Origin: Polaromonas sp. CF318
GTDB taxonomy: Bacteria; Pseudomonadota; Gammaproteobacteria; Burkholderiales; Burkholderiaceae_C
NCBI RefSeq assembly: GCF_000282655.1
Contig: NZ_AKIV01000076.1
Location: 62,001-126,000, forward strand
Direction: 5' to 3'
DNA length: 64,000 nucleotides
Shown here one piece after another: positions 18,537-28,585 of this stretch. The position numbers and the translations under genes were made by a program. The notes below the pieces were generated by a model. That model saw nothing but the letters and a program-made list of their open reading frames with translations. It was not told where the DNA came from and made no database searches. Positions within the stretch are counted from its first letter, which is position 1, and every line of letters begins with the position of its first letter.

Positions 18537-19739
18537 ATGCTGAAATTCGTCCATCGCACCCTCAACCAGTTCATCAATTCGCAGTCGCTGTCGGGCGTGG
18601 TCCTGGCGCTGGCCGCCGTGCTGGCGCTGGTCCTGAGCAATTCGCCATGGGGTGAGGCTTACAACCGGTTTGTGCAGTTGCCCGGCGAGCTGCGTGTCGG
18701 CAGTGATCTGCTGGTGCTTTCCAAGTCGCTGCTGCACTGGGTCAATGATCTGTGGATGGCGGTGTTCTTTTTCCTGGTGGGGCTGGAAATCAAGCGCGAG
18801 TTGCTGGACGGTGAGCTCGCCTCGCGAAGCCAGGCCCTTTTGCCGGCGGGTGCGGCACTGGGCGGCATGCTGGTGCCTGCCCTCATTTACATGGCGATCA
18901 ATGCCGGCAACCCCGTCGCCATGCGCGGCTGGGCCATCCCGGCGGCGACCGACATCGCCTTTGCGCTGGGCATCCTGGTGTTGCTGGGCAGTCGTGTGCC
19001 GACATCGCTGAAAGTGTTTTTGACGGCCGTCGCCATCATTGACGACCTCGGGGCCATCCTCATCATCGCTTTTTTCTACACCGATGGCCTGTCGGTGACG
19101 GCGCTGGCCGCTGCCGGCGTGGGCGTGCTGGTGCTGCTGGCCCTGAACCGGGCCAAGGTCATGGCGATTGGGCCCTATGTGATGGTGGGTCTGGTGATCT
19201 GGCTCTTCGTCTACAAGTCCGGCATTCATGCGACGCTGGCGGGCGTCGTGACCGCGCTGGCGATTCCCCTGTCGGACGGCAAGGGCGGCTCGCCGCTCAA
19301 GACAGCCGAGCATGCGCTGCATCCCTGGGTGGCTTTTGCGGTGCTGCCCATGTTTGCGTTCGCCAACGCGGGGGTGTCGCTTCAGGGCGTGACGATGGGG
19401 ACGCTGCTGCAAAGCGTGCCCATGGGCATCACGCTGGGCCTGCTGGTGGGCAAGGCGATAGGCGTGTTCGGCGCGTCCTGGCTGCTGATCCGCTTTGCCG
19501 GTGCGCGCCTGCCGGCAGAGGCCGATTGGAGGCAGTTTTTTGGCGTCTGCCTGCTCTGCGGCGTGGGTTTCACCATGAGCCTCTTCATAGGCGCGCTGGC
19601 CTTTGCCGGCCAGGATGCCGCCTATGAAACGCAGCTCAAGCTGGGGGTGCTCTGCGGCTCGCTGCTGTCCGGCGCGCTGGGCGCGCTGATGCTGTTGCGC
19701 AGCGGCACCGCCGTGGAGGCGGCGAAAACGCCCACCTGA
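18537..19739 (+). CDS. nhaA: Na+/H+ antiporter NhaA
   Basis: A 400-residue inner-membrane sodium/proton antiporter with about twelve helices. The ion-binding aspartates of the E. coli protein (D133, D163, D164) correspond to D139 in PAATDIAFALG and D169-D170 in AIIDDLGAILII. Other matches are NDLWMAVFFFLVGLEIKREL and CGVGFTMSLFIGALAF. It has its own start region after the repeat block and converges with a YqhA-type gene 3 bases after its stop. The role would be sodium extrusion and pH homeostasis. Confidence 0.96.
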   Translation: MLKFVHRTLNQFINSQSLSGVVLALAAVLALVLSNSPWGEAYNRFVQLPGELRVGSDLLVLSKSLLHWVNDLWMAVFFFLVGLEIKRELLDGELASRSQALLPAGAALGGMLVPALIYMAINAGNPVAMRGWAIPAATDIAFALGILVLLGSRVPTSLKVFLTAVAIIDDLGAILIIAFFYTDGLSVTALAAAGVGVLVLLALNRAKVMAIGPYVMVGLVIWLFVYKSGIHATLAGVVTALAIPLSDGKGGSPLKTAEHALHPWVAFAVLPMFAFANAGVSLQGVTMGTLLQSVPMGITLGLLVGKAIGVFGASWLLIRFAGARLPAEADWRQFFGVCLLCGVGFTMSLFIGALAFAGQDAAYETQLKLGVLCGSLLSGALGALMLLRSGTAVEAAKTPT

Positions 19740-19742
19740 GGT

Positions 19743-20357
19743 TTAGTGCTTTTGCGCGGCGATGCCCGACATGATCTTGTCGGTGTAGGCGATCGCAATG
19801 GCTGACAGCAGGAAGGTGATGTGGATCACGGTCTGCGCGATCAGGACCTTGTCGGTGTAGTTGTCGGCGTTGATGAAGGTCTTGAGCAGGTGGATGGAGC
19901 TGATGCCGATGATGGCCGTGGCCAGTTTGACCTTGAGCACCGAGGCATTCACATGGCTCAGCCATTCCGGCTGGTCGCGGTGGCCCTCAAGGTTCATGCG
20001 GCTCACAAAGGTTTCGTAGCCGCCGACGATGACCATGATCAGCAGGTTGGAGATCATGACCACGTCGATCAGGGCCAGCACCACCAGCATGATGACCGTC
20101 TCATTTAGCGACACGATGGGCGTAGCGGTCTTGTAGCCTATGCTGTTGATCAGCGATTGCAGGGCGGTCTGGCTGCCGAAGGCGGCTTCGACCAGGTGCC
20201 ACAATTCGACCAGGAAGTGCATCACGTACACCGCCTGCGCGGCGATCAGGCCCAGGTAGAGCGGCAATTGCAGCCAGCGGCTGGCGAAAATCAGGTTGGG
20301 CAGCGGGCGCAGCGGGGAGATTTTTCCGGGTGGTTGGTCTTGGGTAGGTTCAGTCAT
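19743..20357 (-). CDS. yqhA: YqhA/UPF0114-family membrane protein
   Basis: A 204-residue inner-membrane protein with about four helices. The family-typical core is present: [20 protein letters not shown] (near residues 102-121), then [20 protein letters not shown]. No biochemical role is established for the family. The N-terminal 25 residues are polar and Pro-rich. It is convergent with nhaA (3 bases) and divergent from acs across 151 bases that also hold a palindrome. The family is certain by eye; the function is unknown. Confidence 0.88.
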   Translation of the reverse strand: MTEPTQDQPPGKISPLRPLPNLIFASRWLQLPLYLGLIAAQAVYVMHFLVELWHLVEAAFGSQTALQSLINSIGYKTATPIVSLNETVIMLVVLALIDVVMISNLLIMVIVGGYETFVSRMNLEGHRDQPEWLSHVNASVLKVKLATAIIGISSIHLLKTFINADNYTDKVLIAQTVIHITFLLSAIAIAYTDKIMSGIAAQKH

Positions 20358-20433
20358 GGTGGCGTAAGCTGAAGGTTTGCGGCATTGTAGAGGGGAGGCT
20401 GGCCACCCCGGGAACTTTGGGATTTGTAAGGTT

Positions 20434-20452
20434 CAAGCCAGTCAGTGGCTTG
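20434..20452. promoter_or_regulatory. Inverted repeat upstream of acs
   Basis: CAAGCCA-GTCAG-TGGCTTG, a perfect 7-bp inverted repeat 57 bases before the acs ATG. It is a candidate operator for acetate-responsive control. No regulator is assigned. Confidence 0.45.
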
Positions 20453-20508
20453 TAAGTGCGGCAGATAACAGTACCACGCATTCAGTGACAAACAGGAGAC
20501 AAAGCCAA

Positions 20509-22506
20509 ATGAGCGCCCCCAATTCTGCGATTGAATCGACCCTGGTGGAGAACCGCATCTTCCCGCCCGCCGCCGCCACCGTGAAGGCCGCGCGCATTTC
20601 GGGCATGCCGGCCTACCAGGCTTTGTGCGCCGAGGCTGAAAAGGATTTTGAGGGATTCTGGGCGCGCCTGGCGCGCGAAAACCTCAGCTGGAAAAAGCCT
20701 TTCACGAAGACGCTGGACGAATCCGCCGCACCCTTCTACAAATGGTTTGCCGACGGCGAACTCAACGCCTCCTACAACTGCCTGGACCGCCACCTGGGCA
20801 CGCCGACCGAAAACAAAAAAGCCATCATTTTCGAAAGCGACGACGGCAAGGTCACCAACGTCACTTACAAGGAACTGCACGCCAGGGTCAGCCAGTTTGC
20901 CAGCGCGCTCAAGGGCGCGGGCATCAAGAAGGGCGACCGCGTCATCATCTACATGCCGATGACGGTTGAGGGTGTGGTGGCCATGCAGGCCTGCGCGCGC
21001 ATAGGCGCCACGCATTCCGTCGTGTTCGGCGGCTTCTCGGCCAAGAGCCTGCAGGAGCGCATCCAGGACGCCGGCGCCGTGGCCGTCATTACCGCCAACT
21101 ACCAGTTGCGCGGCGGCAAGGAACTGCCGCTCAAAGCCATCGTCGATGAAGGCATCGCCATGGGTGGCTGCGAGTCGATCAAGAACGTGATCGTCTACCA
21201 GCGCACCGCCACGGCCTGCAACATGGTGGCCGGGCGCGACAGCCTGATGCACGAAATCACGGCCAAGGCGGCGCCGGTGTGCGAGCCCGAATTCGTCGGC
21301 GCCGAGCACCCGCTGTTCATTCTTTACACCTCGGGCTCGACCGGCAAACCCAAGGGCGTGCAGCACAGCACGGGCGGCTATCTGCTCTGGGCCAAGCTCA
21401 CGATGGACTGGACCTTCGACATCCAGCCCGCCGACGTGTTCTGGTGCACGGCCGACATCGGCTGGATCACCGGCCACACCTACGTGGCCTACGGCCCGCT
21501 GGCGGCCGGCGCGACGCAGATCATTTTCGAGGGCATCCCGACCTTCCCGAATGCGGGACGCTTCTGGCAGATGATCGAAAAGCACAAGGTCACGATTTTC
21601 TACACCGCGCCCACGGCCATCCGTTCACTGATCAAGGCCGCCGAAGGCGACGAAAAAGTGCACCCGGCACGCTCGGACCTCAGCAGCCTGCGCATCCTGG
21701 GCTCGGTCGGCGAGCCCATCAATCCCGAAGCCTGGATGTGGTACTACAAAAACGTGGGCGGCGAGCGCTGCCCCATCGTGGACACCTTCTGGCAGACCGA
21801 AACCGGCGGCCACATGATCACGCCGCTGCCCGGCGCCACGCCGCTGGTGCCCGGCAGCTGCACCCTGCCGCTGCCCGGCATCATGACCGCCATCGTCGAT
21901 GAAACCGGCAAGGACCTGCCCAACGGCTCGGGCGGCATGCTGGTCGTCAAGCGTCCCTGGCCGTCCATGATCCGCACCATCTGGAACGACCCCGAGCGTT
22001 TCAAGAAGAGCTATTTCCCCGAAGAAATGGGCGGCACGATTTACCTGGCCGGCGACGGCGCGGTGCGCAATGCCGACAACGGCTACTTCCGCATCACCGG
22101 CCGCATCGATGACGTGCTGAACGTCTCGGGCCACCGCATGGGCACCATGGAAATCGAATCGGCGCTGGTGGCGCATTCCGCGCTGGTGGCCGAGGCCGCC
22201 GTGGTGGGCCGGCCCGACGACCTGACCGGCGAGGCCATCGTGGCCTTTGTGGTGCTCAAGCGCGCGCGCCCCACGGGCGAGGAGGCCAAGGCCATCGCCA
22301 AGGAACTGCGCGACTGGGTCGGCAAGGAAATCGGTCCCATCGCCAAGCCCAAGGACATCCGCTTCGGCGACAACCTGCCCAAGACACGCAGCGGCAAGAT
22401 CATGCGCCGCCTGCTGCGCGGCATCGCCAAGGGCGAGGCGATCACGCAGGACACTTCGACCTTGGAAAATCCGGCGATCCTGGAGCAATTGGCTGAAAAG
22501 CAGTAA
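20509..22506 (+). CDS. acs: Acetyl-CoA synthetase
   Basis: A 665-residue AMP-forming ligase that activates acetate to acetyl-CoA in two steps through acetyl-AMP. The P-loop-like [19 protein letters not shown] is near residues 273-291, the adenylate-binding [12 protein letters not shown] near 425, and the catalytic, usually acetylation-regulated lysine is in [14 protein letters not shown] near 629. The ATG at 20509 follows AGGAG; the frame is open to 20377 but lacks signals there. Acetate use fits the nearby isocitrate lyase. A bidirectional terminator follows. Confidence 0.97.
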   Translation: MSAPNSAIESTLVENRIFPPAAATVKAARISGMPAYQALCAEAEKDFEGFWARLARENLSWKKPFTKTLDESAAPFYKWFADGELNASYNCLDRHLGTPTENKKAIIFESDDGKVTNVTYKELHARVSQFASALKGAGIKKGDRVIIYMPMTVEGVVAMQACARIGATHSVVFGGFSAKSLQERIQDAGAVAVITANYQLRGGKELPLKAIVDEGIAMGGCESIKNVIVYQRTATACNMVAGRDSLMHEITAKAAPVCEPEFVGAEHPLFILYTSGSTGKPKGVQHSTGGYLLWAKLTMDWTFDIQPADVFWCTADIGWITGHTYVAYGPLAAGATQIIFEGIPTFPNAGRFWQMIEKHKVTIFYTAPTAIRSLIKAAEGDEKVHPARSDLSSLRILGSVGEPINPEAWMWYYKNVGGERCPIVDTFWQTETGGHMITPLPGATPLVPGSCTLPLPGIMTAIVDETGKDLPNGSGGMLVVKRPWPSMIRTIWNDPERFKKSYFPEEMGGTIYLAGDGAVRNADNGYFRITGRIDDVLNVSGHRMGTMEIESALVAHSALVAEAAVVGRPDDLTGEAIVAFVVLKRARPTGEEAKAIAKELRDWVGKEIGPIAKPKDIRFGDNLPKTRSGKIMRRLLRGIAKGEAITQDTSTLENPAILEQLAEKQ

Positions 22507-22520
22507 GGTTAATCAGGTAT

Positions 22521-22550
22521 AAAAAAAGCCCGTCGATGACGGGCTTTTTT
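22521..22550. terminator. Bidirectional terminator between acs and cytochrome c
   Basis: Seven A, the stem GCCCGTC with GACGGGC around GAT, then six T. It is symmetrical, so it can end acs (+) and the convergent cytochrome c gene (-). Confidence 0.9.
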
Positions 22551-22567
22551 GTGGGCTTGCGAGCCGC

Positions 22568-22882
22568 TTATTTGGTTGCCAGGACCCAGGCGGCCAGTTT
22601 TTTGGCTTCTTCAGGATTGACTTGCGCGTTCGCGGGCATGGGCACCGGGCCCCAGACGCCCGAACCGCCCTTGATGATTTTGGCGGCCAGCTTGTCGGCG
22701 GCATCTTTCTGGCCGGCGTACTTGGCGGCAACATCCTTGTAGGAGGGACCGACCAGCTTTTTGTCGACGGCATGGCAGGCCATGCAGTTCTTGGCGGTAG
22801 CCAATTGCAGGTCGGCCAGGGCAGGGGTCGACACGGCAAAACCCGTGGTCACAAAAGCGATTACCGAAAGAATGCGTTTCAT
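22568..22882 (-). CDS. Small periplasmic cytochrome c (c-551/c5 type)
   Basis: A 104-residue monohaem cytochrome c. The signal peptide covers about residues 1-23 (ILSVIAFVTTGFAVSTPALA), haem attaches at CMACH (residues 33-37), and the axial methionine is probably M82 in PVPMPAN, followed by the C-terminal helix EEAKKLAAWVLATK. The mature domain of about 81 residues equals cytochrome c-551 length. The ATG at 22882 has GAGGAC in front; the frame upstream to 22966 lies in the promoter. It stands alone and should shuttle electrons to a terminal oxidase or peroxidase. Confidence 0.92.
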   Translation of the reverse strand: MKRILSVIAFVTTGFAVSTPALADLQLATAKNCMACHAVDKKLVGPSYKDVAAKYAGQKDAADKLAAKIIKGGSGVWGPVPMPANAQVNPEEAKKLAAWVLATK

Positions 22883-23010
22883 GGATTGTCCTCGTGGGGG
22901 GAAGTTGTGGATTCGGTTACAGTCAATCAACGTGATTGTAGTGGTGCCGGTTGACCCTTGTTTCAAGGGGATACCCCTTGGCGCTGGTGGACATATTCAG
23001 GAGAAATTTC

Positions 23011-23259
23011 ATGTTTTTTTTATTGCTGGGCATTGCCGCGTTGGTGCTTAAATACCTGGAGATCGGGCCGGTGGCCACCTTGAATTGGTTCATCGTGCTG
23101 TCTCCTTTTGCAATGGCCGTCGCCTGGTGGGCCTGGGCCGATGCATCGGGCTACACCAAGCGCAGGGAAGTCGACAAGATGGCCAAGCGCAAGGACGACC
23201 GGATCGAAAAGCAGCGCGAAGCCATGGGTATGCTCTCGGCCAAAAAGAGGAAGAAGTAG
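23011..23259 (+). CDS. Small Trp-rich membrane protein (TIGR04438-like)
   Basis: An 82-residue protein with two hydrophobic helices (about residues 2-15 and 25-42, the latter ending AMAVAWWAWADASGY) and a very basic C-terminal tail (KRREVDKMAKRKDDRIEKQ, ending KKRKK). It matches my memory of a small Trp-rich family in Burkholderiales with no known role. The ATG at 23011 has AGGAG 8 bases before it; an upstream in-frame ATG at 22951 lacks one. It is divergent from the cytochrome c gene and followed by a strong terminator. Confidence 0.8.
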   Translation: MFFLLLGIAALVLKYLEIGPVATLNWFIVLSPFAMAVAWWAWADASGYTKRREVDKMAKRKDDRIEKQREAMGMLSAKKRKK

Positions 23260-23338
23260 GCCCGAGCCACCTCAAGTCCTTATTAGGGTACAGCACCAAT
23301 TTATCCGCCGTTCGCAAACGGCGAGGCGGCCCAAAGCA

Positions 23339-23380
23339 AAGAGCCCGTGAAGTCTGTAACTTCACGGGCTCTTGTTGTTT
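23339..23380. terminator. Long terminator hairpin before ilvD
   Basis: A 15-bp perfect stem: 23339-23353 (GAGCCCGTGAAGT core) with 23359-23373, loop CTGTA, followed by TTGTTGTTT. It lies 80 bases after the Trp-rich gene (+) and 18 bases past the ilvD stop on the other strand, so it probably ends both. Confidence 0.85.
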
Positions 23381-23398
23381 CAGCGGGCCGGGGTCAAC

Positions 23399-25099
23399 TC
23401 AATAGTCGTCCAGCACCGCGCCTTTGCTGGCGCTGGATGCATTAAACGCGAACTTCGCCTGCACGCCGCGGGTGTAACGCGGCGCCGGAGCCTTCCAGCC
23501 GACCTTGCGCTGGGCCAGTTCGGCGTCGCTGATGTTCAGCTGCAGCAAAAGCTGCTTGGAATCGATGGTGATGGAGTCACCTTCGTTGATGAAGGCGATG
23601 TTGCCACCGGCCGCGGCTTCGGGCGCGACGTGGCCGACCACCATGCCCCAGGTGCCGCCGGAGAAGCGGCCGTCGGTGATCAGGCCCACGCTTTCACCGA
23701 GGCCGGCGCCTATCAGCGCGCCGGTGGGGGCCAGCATTTCAGGCATGCCGGGCCCGCCCTTGGGGCCGAGGTAACGCAGCACCATCACGTCGCCGGCCTT
23801 GATCTTGCCGGCCAGAATCGCGGCCAGCGCAGACTGTTCGTCGTCAAACACGCGCGCCGGGCCGGTCATGACCGGGTTTTTCAGGCCGGTGATCTTGGCG
23901 ACGCAGCCCTCGGGCGAAAGGTTGCCCTTGAGGATGGCCAGGTGGCCCTGGGCGTACATGGGCTTGTCGATAGGGCGGATCACGTCCTGGTCGGCACGCG
24001 GTACCTCAGGTACGTCCTTGAGCGTCTCGGCGATGGTCTGGCCGGAAATCGTCAGGCAGTCGCCGTGCAGCAGGCCGGCGGCCAGCAGCGTTTTCATGAC
24101 CTGGGGAATGCCGCCGGCGCGGTGCAGGTCCACAGCGAGGTATTTTCCCGAGGGTTTGAGGTCGCACAGCACCGGCGTGCGCTGGCGCACGCGCTCGAAG
24201 TCGTCGATCGTCCATTCCACGCCGGCCGCGTGGGCGATGGCCAGAAAGTGCAGCACGGCATTGGTGGAGCCGCCGGTCGCCATGATCACGGCGACCGCGT
24301 TTTCAATCGCCTTCTTGGTGACGATGTCGCGCGGCTTGATGTCTTTCTTGATGGCTTCGACCAGGACCTTGGCCGACTCCTTGGCCGAGTTCATTTTTTC
24401 ATCGTGCGGGTTGGCCATGGTGCTGGAGTAGGGCAGCGAAATACCCAGGGCCTCGAAAGCGCTGGACATGGTGTTGGCCGTGTACATGCCGCCGCAGCTG
24501 CCGGTGCCGGGAATGGCGCGGCGCTCGATCTCCAGCAGGTCCTCATCGCTCATGCGGCCGGCGGCGTTCTCTCCCACGGCTTCGAATACGCTGACGATGT
24601 TGAGGTCCTTGCCCTTGTAGCTGCCCGGCAGGATGGTGCCGCCGTAGACGTAGATCGCCGGCACGTTGGCGCGCAGCATGCCCATCAGGCCGCCCGGCAT
24701 GTTCTTGTCGCAACCGCCGACCACCAGCACGCCGTCCATCCACTGGCCCTGCACGCAGGTTTCGATGCAGTCCGAGATCACCTCGCGGCTCACCAGCGAA
24801 TACTTCATGCCTTCGGTGCCCATGGCCATGCCGTCGGAGATGGTCGGCGTGCCGAAGACCTGGGCGTTGCCGCCGGCTTCCTCGATGCCGGCAATCGCCG
24901 CATCCGCCAGCTTTTGCAGGCCGCTGTTGCAAGGCGTGATGGTGCTGTGGCCGTTGGCCACGCCGACCATGGGTTTTTTGAAGTCGTCGGCCTCGTAGCC
25001 CATGGCGTAGTACATGGAGCGGTTGGGCGCGCGCGATTTGCCCTCGGTGATGTTTTTGCTGCGCGGGTTGGCAACGATGTTGATGGTCTTGGTGTTCAT
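23399..25099 (-). CDS. ilvD: Dihydroxy-acid dehydratase
   Basis: A 566-residue iron-sulfur dehydratase of valine, leucine and isoleucine synthesis, removing water from 2,3-dihydroxy-acids. Candidate cluster cysteines are C57 in [13 protein letters not shown]130 in [10 protein letters not shown] and C202 in [14 protein letters not shown]. The length and [10 protein letters not shown] text resemble the shorter type found in archaea, yeast and plants rather than the 616-residue E. coli form. The start ATG 25099 gives [17 protein letters not shown]; the open frame to 25198 overlaps the promoter. A LysR gene is divergent 128 bases away. Confidence 0.95.
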   Translation of the reverse strand: MNTKTINIVANPRSKNITEGKSRAPNRSMYYAMGYEADDFKKPMVGVANGHSTITPCNSGLQKLADAAIAGIEEAGGNAQVFGTPTISDGMAMGTEGMKYSLVSREVISDCIETCVQGQWMDGVLVVGGCDKNMPGGLMGMLRANVPAIYVYGGTILPGSYKGKDLNIVSVFEAVGENAAGRMSDEDLLEIERRAIPGTGSCGGMYTANTMSSAFEALGISLPYSSTMANPHDEKMNSAKESAKVLVEAIKKDIKPRDIVTKKAIENAVAVIMATGGSTNAVLHFLAIAHAAGVEWTIDDFERVRQRTPVLCDLKPSGKYLAVDLHRAGGIPQVMKTLLAAGLLHGDCLTISGQTIAETLKDVPEVPRADQDVIRPIDKPMYAQGHLAILKGNLSPEGCVAKITGLKNPVMTGPARVFDDEQSALAAILAGKIKAGDVMVLRYLGPKGGPGMPEMLAPTGALIGAGLGESVGLITDGRFSGGTWGMVVGHVAPEAAAGGNIAFINEGDSITIDSKQLLLQLNISDAELAQRKVGWKAPAPRYTRGVQAKFAFNASSASKGAVLDDY

Positions 25100-25214
25100 G
25101 GTGCGTCTCGTGGTGGATGTCTGTTTGGGTGTGCCCGGGCTGTGCCGTGGCAATCGAAAGCAGAGTATGCGTGCTTTGATTGATTCTTTCCAATCCATTA
25201 TTTATGATCTATTA

Positions 25215-25229
25215 ATATGTAATACATAT
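25215..25229. promoter_or_regulatory. Palindrome overlapping the start of a LysR gene
   Basis: ATATGTA-A-TACATAT, a perfect 7+1+7 palindrome that includes a T-N11-A LysR pattern (25216-25228) and overlaps the proposed ATG at 25228. It is a candidate autorepression site. Confidence 0.5.
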
Positions 25230-26199
25230 GAATGACGCCATCAATACCGTGCACACGGCTTCCCGCAAACCGCCCCTGATCGAGCTGCGCCTGTGGCGCC
25301 AGTTCCTGGCCGTGGCCGAGGAGTTGCACTTCGGCCGCGCGGCCCTGCGCCTGAGCATGACCCAGCCGCCGCTCACGCAAGCCATTGCGCAACTGGAGTC
25401 GCTGCTGGGGCTCAGGCTGTTTGACCGCACCAAGCGCAGCGTGCAGCTCACGGCGGCGGGTGCGGCGCTGGTGCCCGAGGCGCGCGACCTGCTGGCGCGC
25501 GCCCAGGCCTTGCCGGCGTACGCGCGCGCCAGCGCCGACGGCGAGGCGGGGCGTTTGCGGCTGGCTTTTGTCTCCACCGTGGGTTTTGAGTTGCTGCCGC
25601 GCTGGGTGCGGGCCTTTCGCGAGCACTACCCGAAAGTGCAACTGGAGCTGCTGGAGGCAACCGGCGACGTGCAATTGCAGGCCTTTGAACGCGGCGAGAT
25701 CGACGCGGGCTTCATGCTGCATTCCCCCGGCTTTGCGCCGCCCGGCCTGGCTTGCCGGCGCATCAGCCAGGATCCGCTGGTGGTGGCGCTGCCTGAACAG
25801 CACCCGCTGGCAAACAAGGCTGAACTCACTCTTGCGGACCTGTTGGACCAGGCGCTGGTGATTTTTCCGCGGCGCATCGTGCCTTCGCTTTATGACGCGA
25901 TTTTTGCGATGTACCACGCGGCCGGGCAATTGCCGCAGGTCGCGCAGGAAGCCATCCAGATGCAGACCATCGTGAACCTGGTATCCGCCGGGCTGGGCGT
26001 GGCCTGGGTTCCCGAGAGCGTGCGGCAATTCCAGCGGCCCGGCGTGGTGTACCGCAGCCTGCCTGTCGGCAGGCCTTCCGCGCGCGGCGGTTCGCGGGGC
26101 GCTCTGGTCGCGGTGCCTGGCTGCGAGACCAGCCTGGTCTGGCCGGGCGCCAGCGCCAACCCGGCGCTCGCGCGCTTCGCGGCCTTTATCGGCGAGTAG
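25228..26199 (+). CDS. LysR-family regulator divergent from ilvD
   Basis: A 323-residue LysR-type regulator with an N-terminal helix-turn-helix (about residues 19-77: FLAVAEELHFGRAALRLSMT, then LFDRTKRSVQLTAAG) and an inducer domain beginning LRLAFVSTVGFELLPRW, similar to the CatM/BenM/CynR branch that binds aromatic or small acids. The first ATG (25228) sits inside a palindrome and has no Shine-Dalgarno sequence, so the message may be leaderless or start slightly later; no later ATG precedes the DNA-binding domain. The last 14 bases overlap the convergent DUF4124 gene. Its target may be ilvD or itself. Confidence 0.9.
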   Translation: MNDAINTVHTASRKPPLIELRLWRQFLAVAEELHFGRAALRLSMTQPPLTQAIAQLESLLGLRLFDRTKRSVQLTAAGAALVPEARDLLARAQALPAYARASADGEAGRLRLAFVSTVGFELLPRWVRAFREHYPKVQLELLEATGDVQLQAFERGEIDAGFMLHSPGFAPPGLACRRISQDPLVVALPEQHPLANKAELTLADLLDQALVIFPRRIVPSLYDAIFAMYHAAGQLPQVAQEAIQMQTIVNLVSAGLGVAWVPESVRQFQRPGVVYRSLPVGRPSARGGSRGALVAVPGCETSLVWPGASANPALARFAAFIGE

Positions 26200-26743
26200 A
26201 CCGGTAAAAGGCTTCGTCCTGTTCGCGTTGCCGGCGCGCCGCCACCGCGCTTTGCTGCTGCTGCCTTTCCGACGCGGTGAGTTCGCGCTGCTCCATCCTG
26301 CGTTGGGCTATTTCGTTGGCGCTGCTGCAGCGCGCGCCGCGATTGGCCTCGCAGTTGGCAATGATTTGTTTGTCGGTGAGCGGGGCTGGGGCAGCGCCTT
26401 TGCGCAAACCGCCCAATGCCGGGGACGTGCCTTGGCGCGATGCGCCGGCGGCGGCTTCGGCGGCCGCCGCCCGCGCGTCGGCGGCGGCGTTTTCCGCCGC
26501 CCAGTCTTTTGGCGCAGCAGCGTTGGCAGAGGGCAAGCCGTCGGCCGGCACCGGGGGAGCGGCGGATCTCGCGGGCGCCTGCATGATGAGTTTTTCGCTG
26601 CCGCCCTGGGTCGCGCACGGCATTTGTGAAAACACTTTTTTGCCGTTCGCGTCCAGGCATTGGTAGACCTGCGCGGTGGCAGGCTGCATGAAGAGCAGGC
26701 CCAGCAGGCAGGCAGCAAGGGCAGGGAGGAAGCGGTGGCGCAT
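26186..26743 (-). CDS. DUF4124-type exported protein
   Basis: A 185-residue exported protein. The signal peptide is about residues 1-24 (LPALAACLLGLLFMQPATA), followed by the DUF4124 motif QVYQCLDANGKKVFSQMPC, an Ala/Pro-rich linker and a polar helical C-terminus with ERQQQQSAVAARRQREQD. Cysteines in NCEANRGARCSS may form a disulfide. No function is established for the domain. Its 3' end overlaps the LysR gene by 14 bases, tail to tail, and its start is 92 bases from the divergent lgt gene. Confidence 0.85.
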   Translation of the reverse strand: MRHRFLPALAACLLGLLFMQPATAQVYQCLDANGKKVFSQMPCATQGGSEKLIMQAPARSAAPPVPADGLPSANAAAPKDWAAENAAADARAAAAEAAAGASRQGTSPALGGLRKGAAPAPLTDKQIIANCEANRGARCSSANEIAQRRMEQRELTASERQQQQSAVAARRQREQDEAFYRSTRR

Positions 26744-26835
26744 GGCGGAGTCCGTGACGGTGTTGCCGGCAGTCTAATCCAACGCAGTCTTCGCGTAAGC
26801 CCTTTCCTACGAGGCATGCGTGCAAAATACCGCTC

Positions 26836-27651
26836 ATGCTCATCCACCCGCAAATCAATCCCATCGCACTCCAGATAGGCCCGCTGGGCATCCACTGGTA
26901 CGGCCTGACCTACCTGGCGGCCTTTGGCCTGTTTTTCTTCCTTGCCACGCGGCGGCTGCGTCACCAGCCTTTTGCCTCCATCACCGGACCGGGCGCCTGG
27001 TCGCGCAGGGATATTGAGGACATGCTGTTTCTGGGGGTGATGGGTGTGGTGGTGGGCGGGCGGCTCGGTTACTGCCTTTTCTACAAGCCAGGCTACTACC
27101 TGTCGCATCCGCTGGAGATTTTTTTCGTGTGGCAGGGCGGCATGAGCTTTCACGGCGGCATGCTGGGGGTGCTGGCCTCGCAATGGTGGTTTGCGCGTTC
27201 GCGCCAGCGGCCCTGGCTGCAGGTGATGGATTTTGTGGCGCCTTGCGTGCCCACGGGGCTGGCGGCGGGGCGCGTCGGCAATTTCATCAACGGGGAGCTG
27301 TGGGGGCGCTTCAGCGACCCGGCCCTGCTCTGGGGCATGGTGTTTCCGGGCAGCGGCTCCCCGCTGCCGCGCCATCCCTCACAGGTTTACCAGTTCCTGC
27401 TTGAAGGCCTGCTGCTGTTCGTGCTGCTGTGGCTGTATGCGCGCAAGCCCCGCAAGACGGGCCAGGTCTCCGGCGCCTTCCTGCTGGGCTACGGCGTGTT
27501 CCGCTTCATTGCCGAGTTTTTCCGCGAGCCGGACGAGTTCCTCGGCATCCTGGCCCTGGGCATGAGCATGGGTCAATGGCTTTGCGTTCCCATGATCATC
27601 GGCGGCGCCTGGCTCTGGGTGTGGGCGACAAAACGCGCCGAGCCGGCCTGA
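26836..27651 (+). CDS. lgt: Prolipoprotein diacylglyceryl transferase
   Basis: A 271-residue inner-membrane enzyme that transfers diacylglycerol from phosphatidylglycerol to the lipobox cysteine of prolipoproteins. About seven helices are visible. The Lgt signature [14 protein letters not shown] is intact near residues 145-158, as are [15 protein letters not shown] and [11 protein letters not shown], which holds the essential histidine, and [12 protein letters not shown] near the C-terminal side. Substrates in this window include the PotF lipoprotein. It appears monocistronic. Confidence 0.96.
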   Translation: MLIHPQINPIALQIGPLGIHWYGLTYLAAFGLFFFLATRRLRHQPFASITGPGAWSRRDIEDMLFLGVMGVVVGGRLGYCLFYKPGYYLSHPLEIFFVWQGGMSFHGGMLGVLASQWWFARSRQRPWLQVMDFVAPCVPTGLAAGRVGNFINGELWGRFSDPALLWGMVFPGSGSPLPRHPSQVYQFLLEGLLLFVLLWLYARKPRKTGQVSGAFLLGYGVFRFIAEFFREPDEFLGILALGMSMGQWLCVPMIIGGAWLWVWATKRAEPA

Positions 27652-27797
27652 GGCCCGGCCAAACCGGCACAAGGGAGGCTGCCCGGGCGGGGCGGCCCAT
27701 GCTGCTCGCGTTCGCGCCACAATCCGCAAGTCTCCACTAGGGTTTTTCCCTGTCGTTTTCAGGCACAGCCTCTTGATTGCGTTTGAGTTATTTCTCA

Positions 27798-27813
27798 TAA
27801 TTACACGTAATTA
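27798..27813. promoter_or_regulatory. Candidate operator of the malonate operon
   Basis: TAATTAC-AC-GTAATTA, a perfect 7+2+7 palindrome followed by a further half-site (AAATTAC), in a short AT-rich island about 105-120 bases before the GntR gene. It probably overlaps the operon promoter and would suit dimeric GntR binding. The rest of the 265-base gap shows nothing else. Confidence 0.55.
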
Positions 27814-27916
27814 CTTGAAATTACCGCTGGATTGAACGTCAAGGCACCAGCGGGAAAGCGAGTGTTCAGCAGGGGTTCGCCGTGCCGGCGGGCCGGGTCA
27901 GTCAAAGGGTCATGCC

Positions 27917-28585
27917 ATGCGTCTTGTCCAGAATTCACTGCACCAGGAGGTCGCCGATACCCTGCGCGAGCAAATTTTCGCGGGTCAGCTGGCGCCCGGG
28001 AGCTTTCTGGATGAGGTCGCGTTGTGCGAGCGGCTGGAAATCTCGCGCACGCCGCTGCGCGAGGCGCTCAAGGTGCTGACATCGGAAGGGCTGCTGCGCC
28101 ATGAGCCCCGGCGCGGCTGCTTTGTCAACGAAGTGACCGAAAAGGACCTCGACGACATCTTCCCGGTGATCGCGCTGCTGGAAGGGCGCTGCGCCTACGA
28201 GGCGGCGCGCAACGCCACGGACGCCGACCTCGCGGCGCTGACCACCCTGCACGAGCGCCTCAACAGCCATGCGGCGGCCGGCCGCATCAACGACTACTAC
28301 GCCACCAATTTCGCGATCCACGAGGCCATCATCCTGCTGGCCGACAACCGCTGGCTGGCGCAGGCCATTGCCGACCTGCGCAAAATCCTCAAGCTCGCGC
28401 GGCTGCAGCAGCTTCACGCGCCGGGTCGGCTGGCGCAAAGCCTGTCGGAGCACATGACGGTGTTCGCGGCCCTCAAGAGCCGCGACAGTGAAGGCGCGGA
28501 GGCCGCCATGCGCACTCACTTGACGCGCCAGCGTGAAGCGCTGCGCGAACTGGCCCGCAACCAGCGCTCCAGGGTGGCAGCATGA
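27917..28585 (+). CDS. GntR/FadR-family regulator of malonate genes
   Basis: A 222-residue GntR-type repressor. The winged helix spans about residues 5-72 (EVADTLREQIFAGQLAPGSF, then CERLEISRTPLREALKVLTS) and the C-terminal all-helical FCD domain carries the metal-site-like FAIHEAI and SLSEHMTVFAAL histidines. GGG lies about 8 bases before the ATG. Its stop overlaps the malonyl-CoA decarboxylase ATG as ATGA, so it is the first gene of the malonate operon and probably controls it, with malonate or malonyl-CoA as ligand by analogy with MatR. The palindrome at 27798-27813 is its likely site. Confidence 0.9.
   Translation: MRLVQNSLHQEVADTLREQIFAGQLAPGSFLDEVALCERLEISRTPLREALKVLTSEGLLRHEPRRGCFVNEVTEKDLDDIFPVIALLEGRCAYEAARNATDADLAALTTLHERLNSHAAAGRINDYYATNFAIHEAIILLADNRWLAQAIADLRKILKLARLQQLHAPGRLAQSLSEHMTVFAALKSRDSEGAEAAMRTHLTRQREALRELARNQRSRVAA

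Noticed and set aside
23372..25183. A 603-codon open frame antisense to ilvD, and similar long frames opposite fumA and fadE
   Set aside because: They are shadows of strongly conserved genes in GC-rich DNA and show no family motif, signal or ribosome site of their own.
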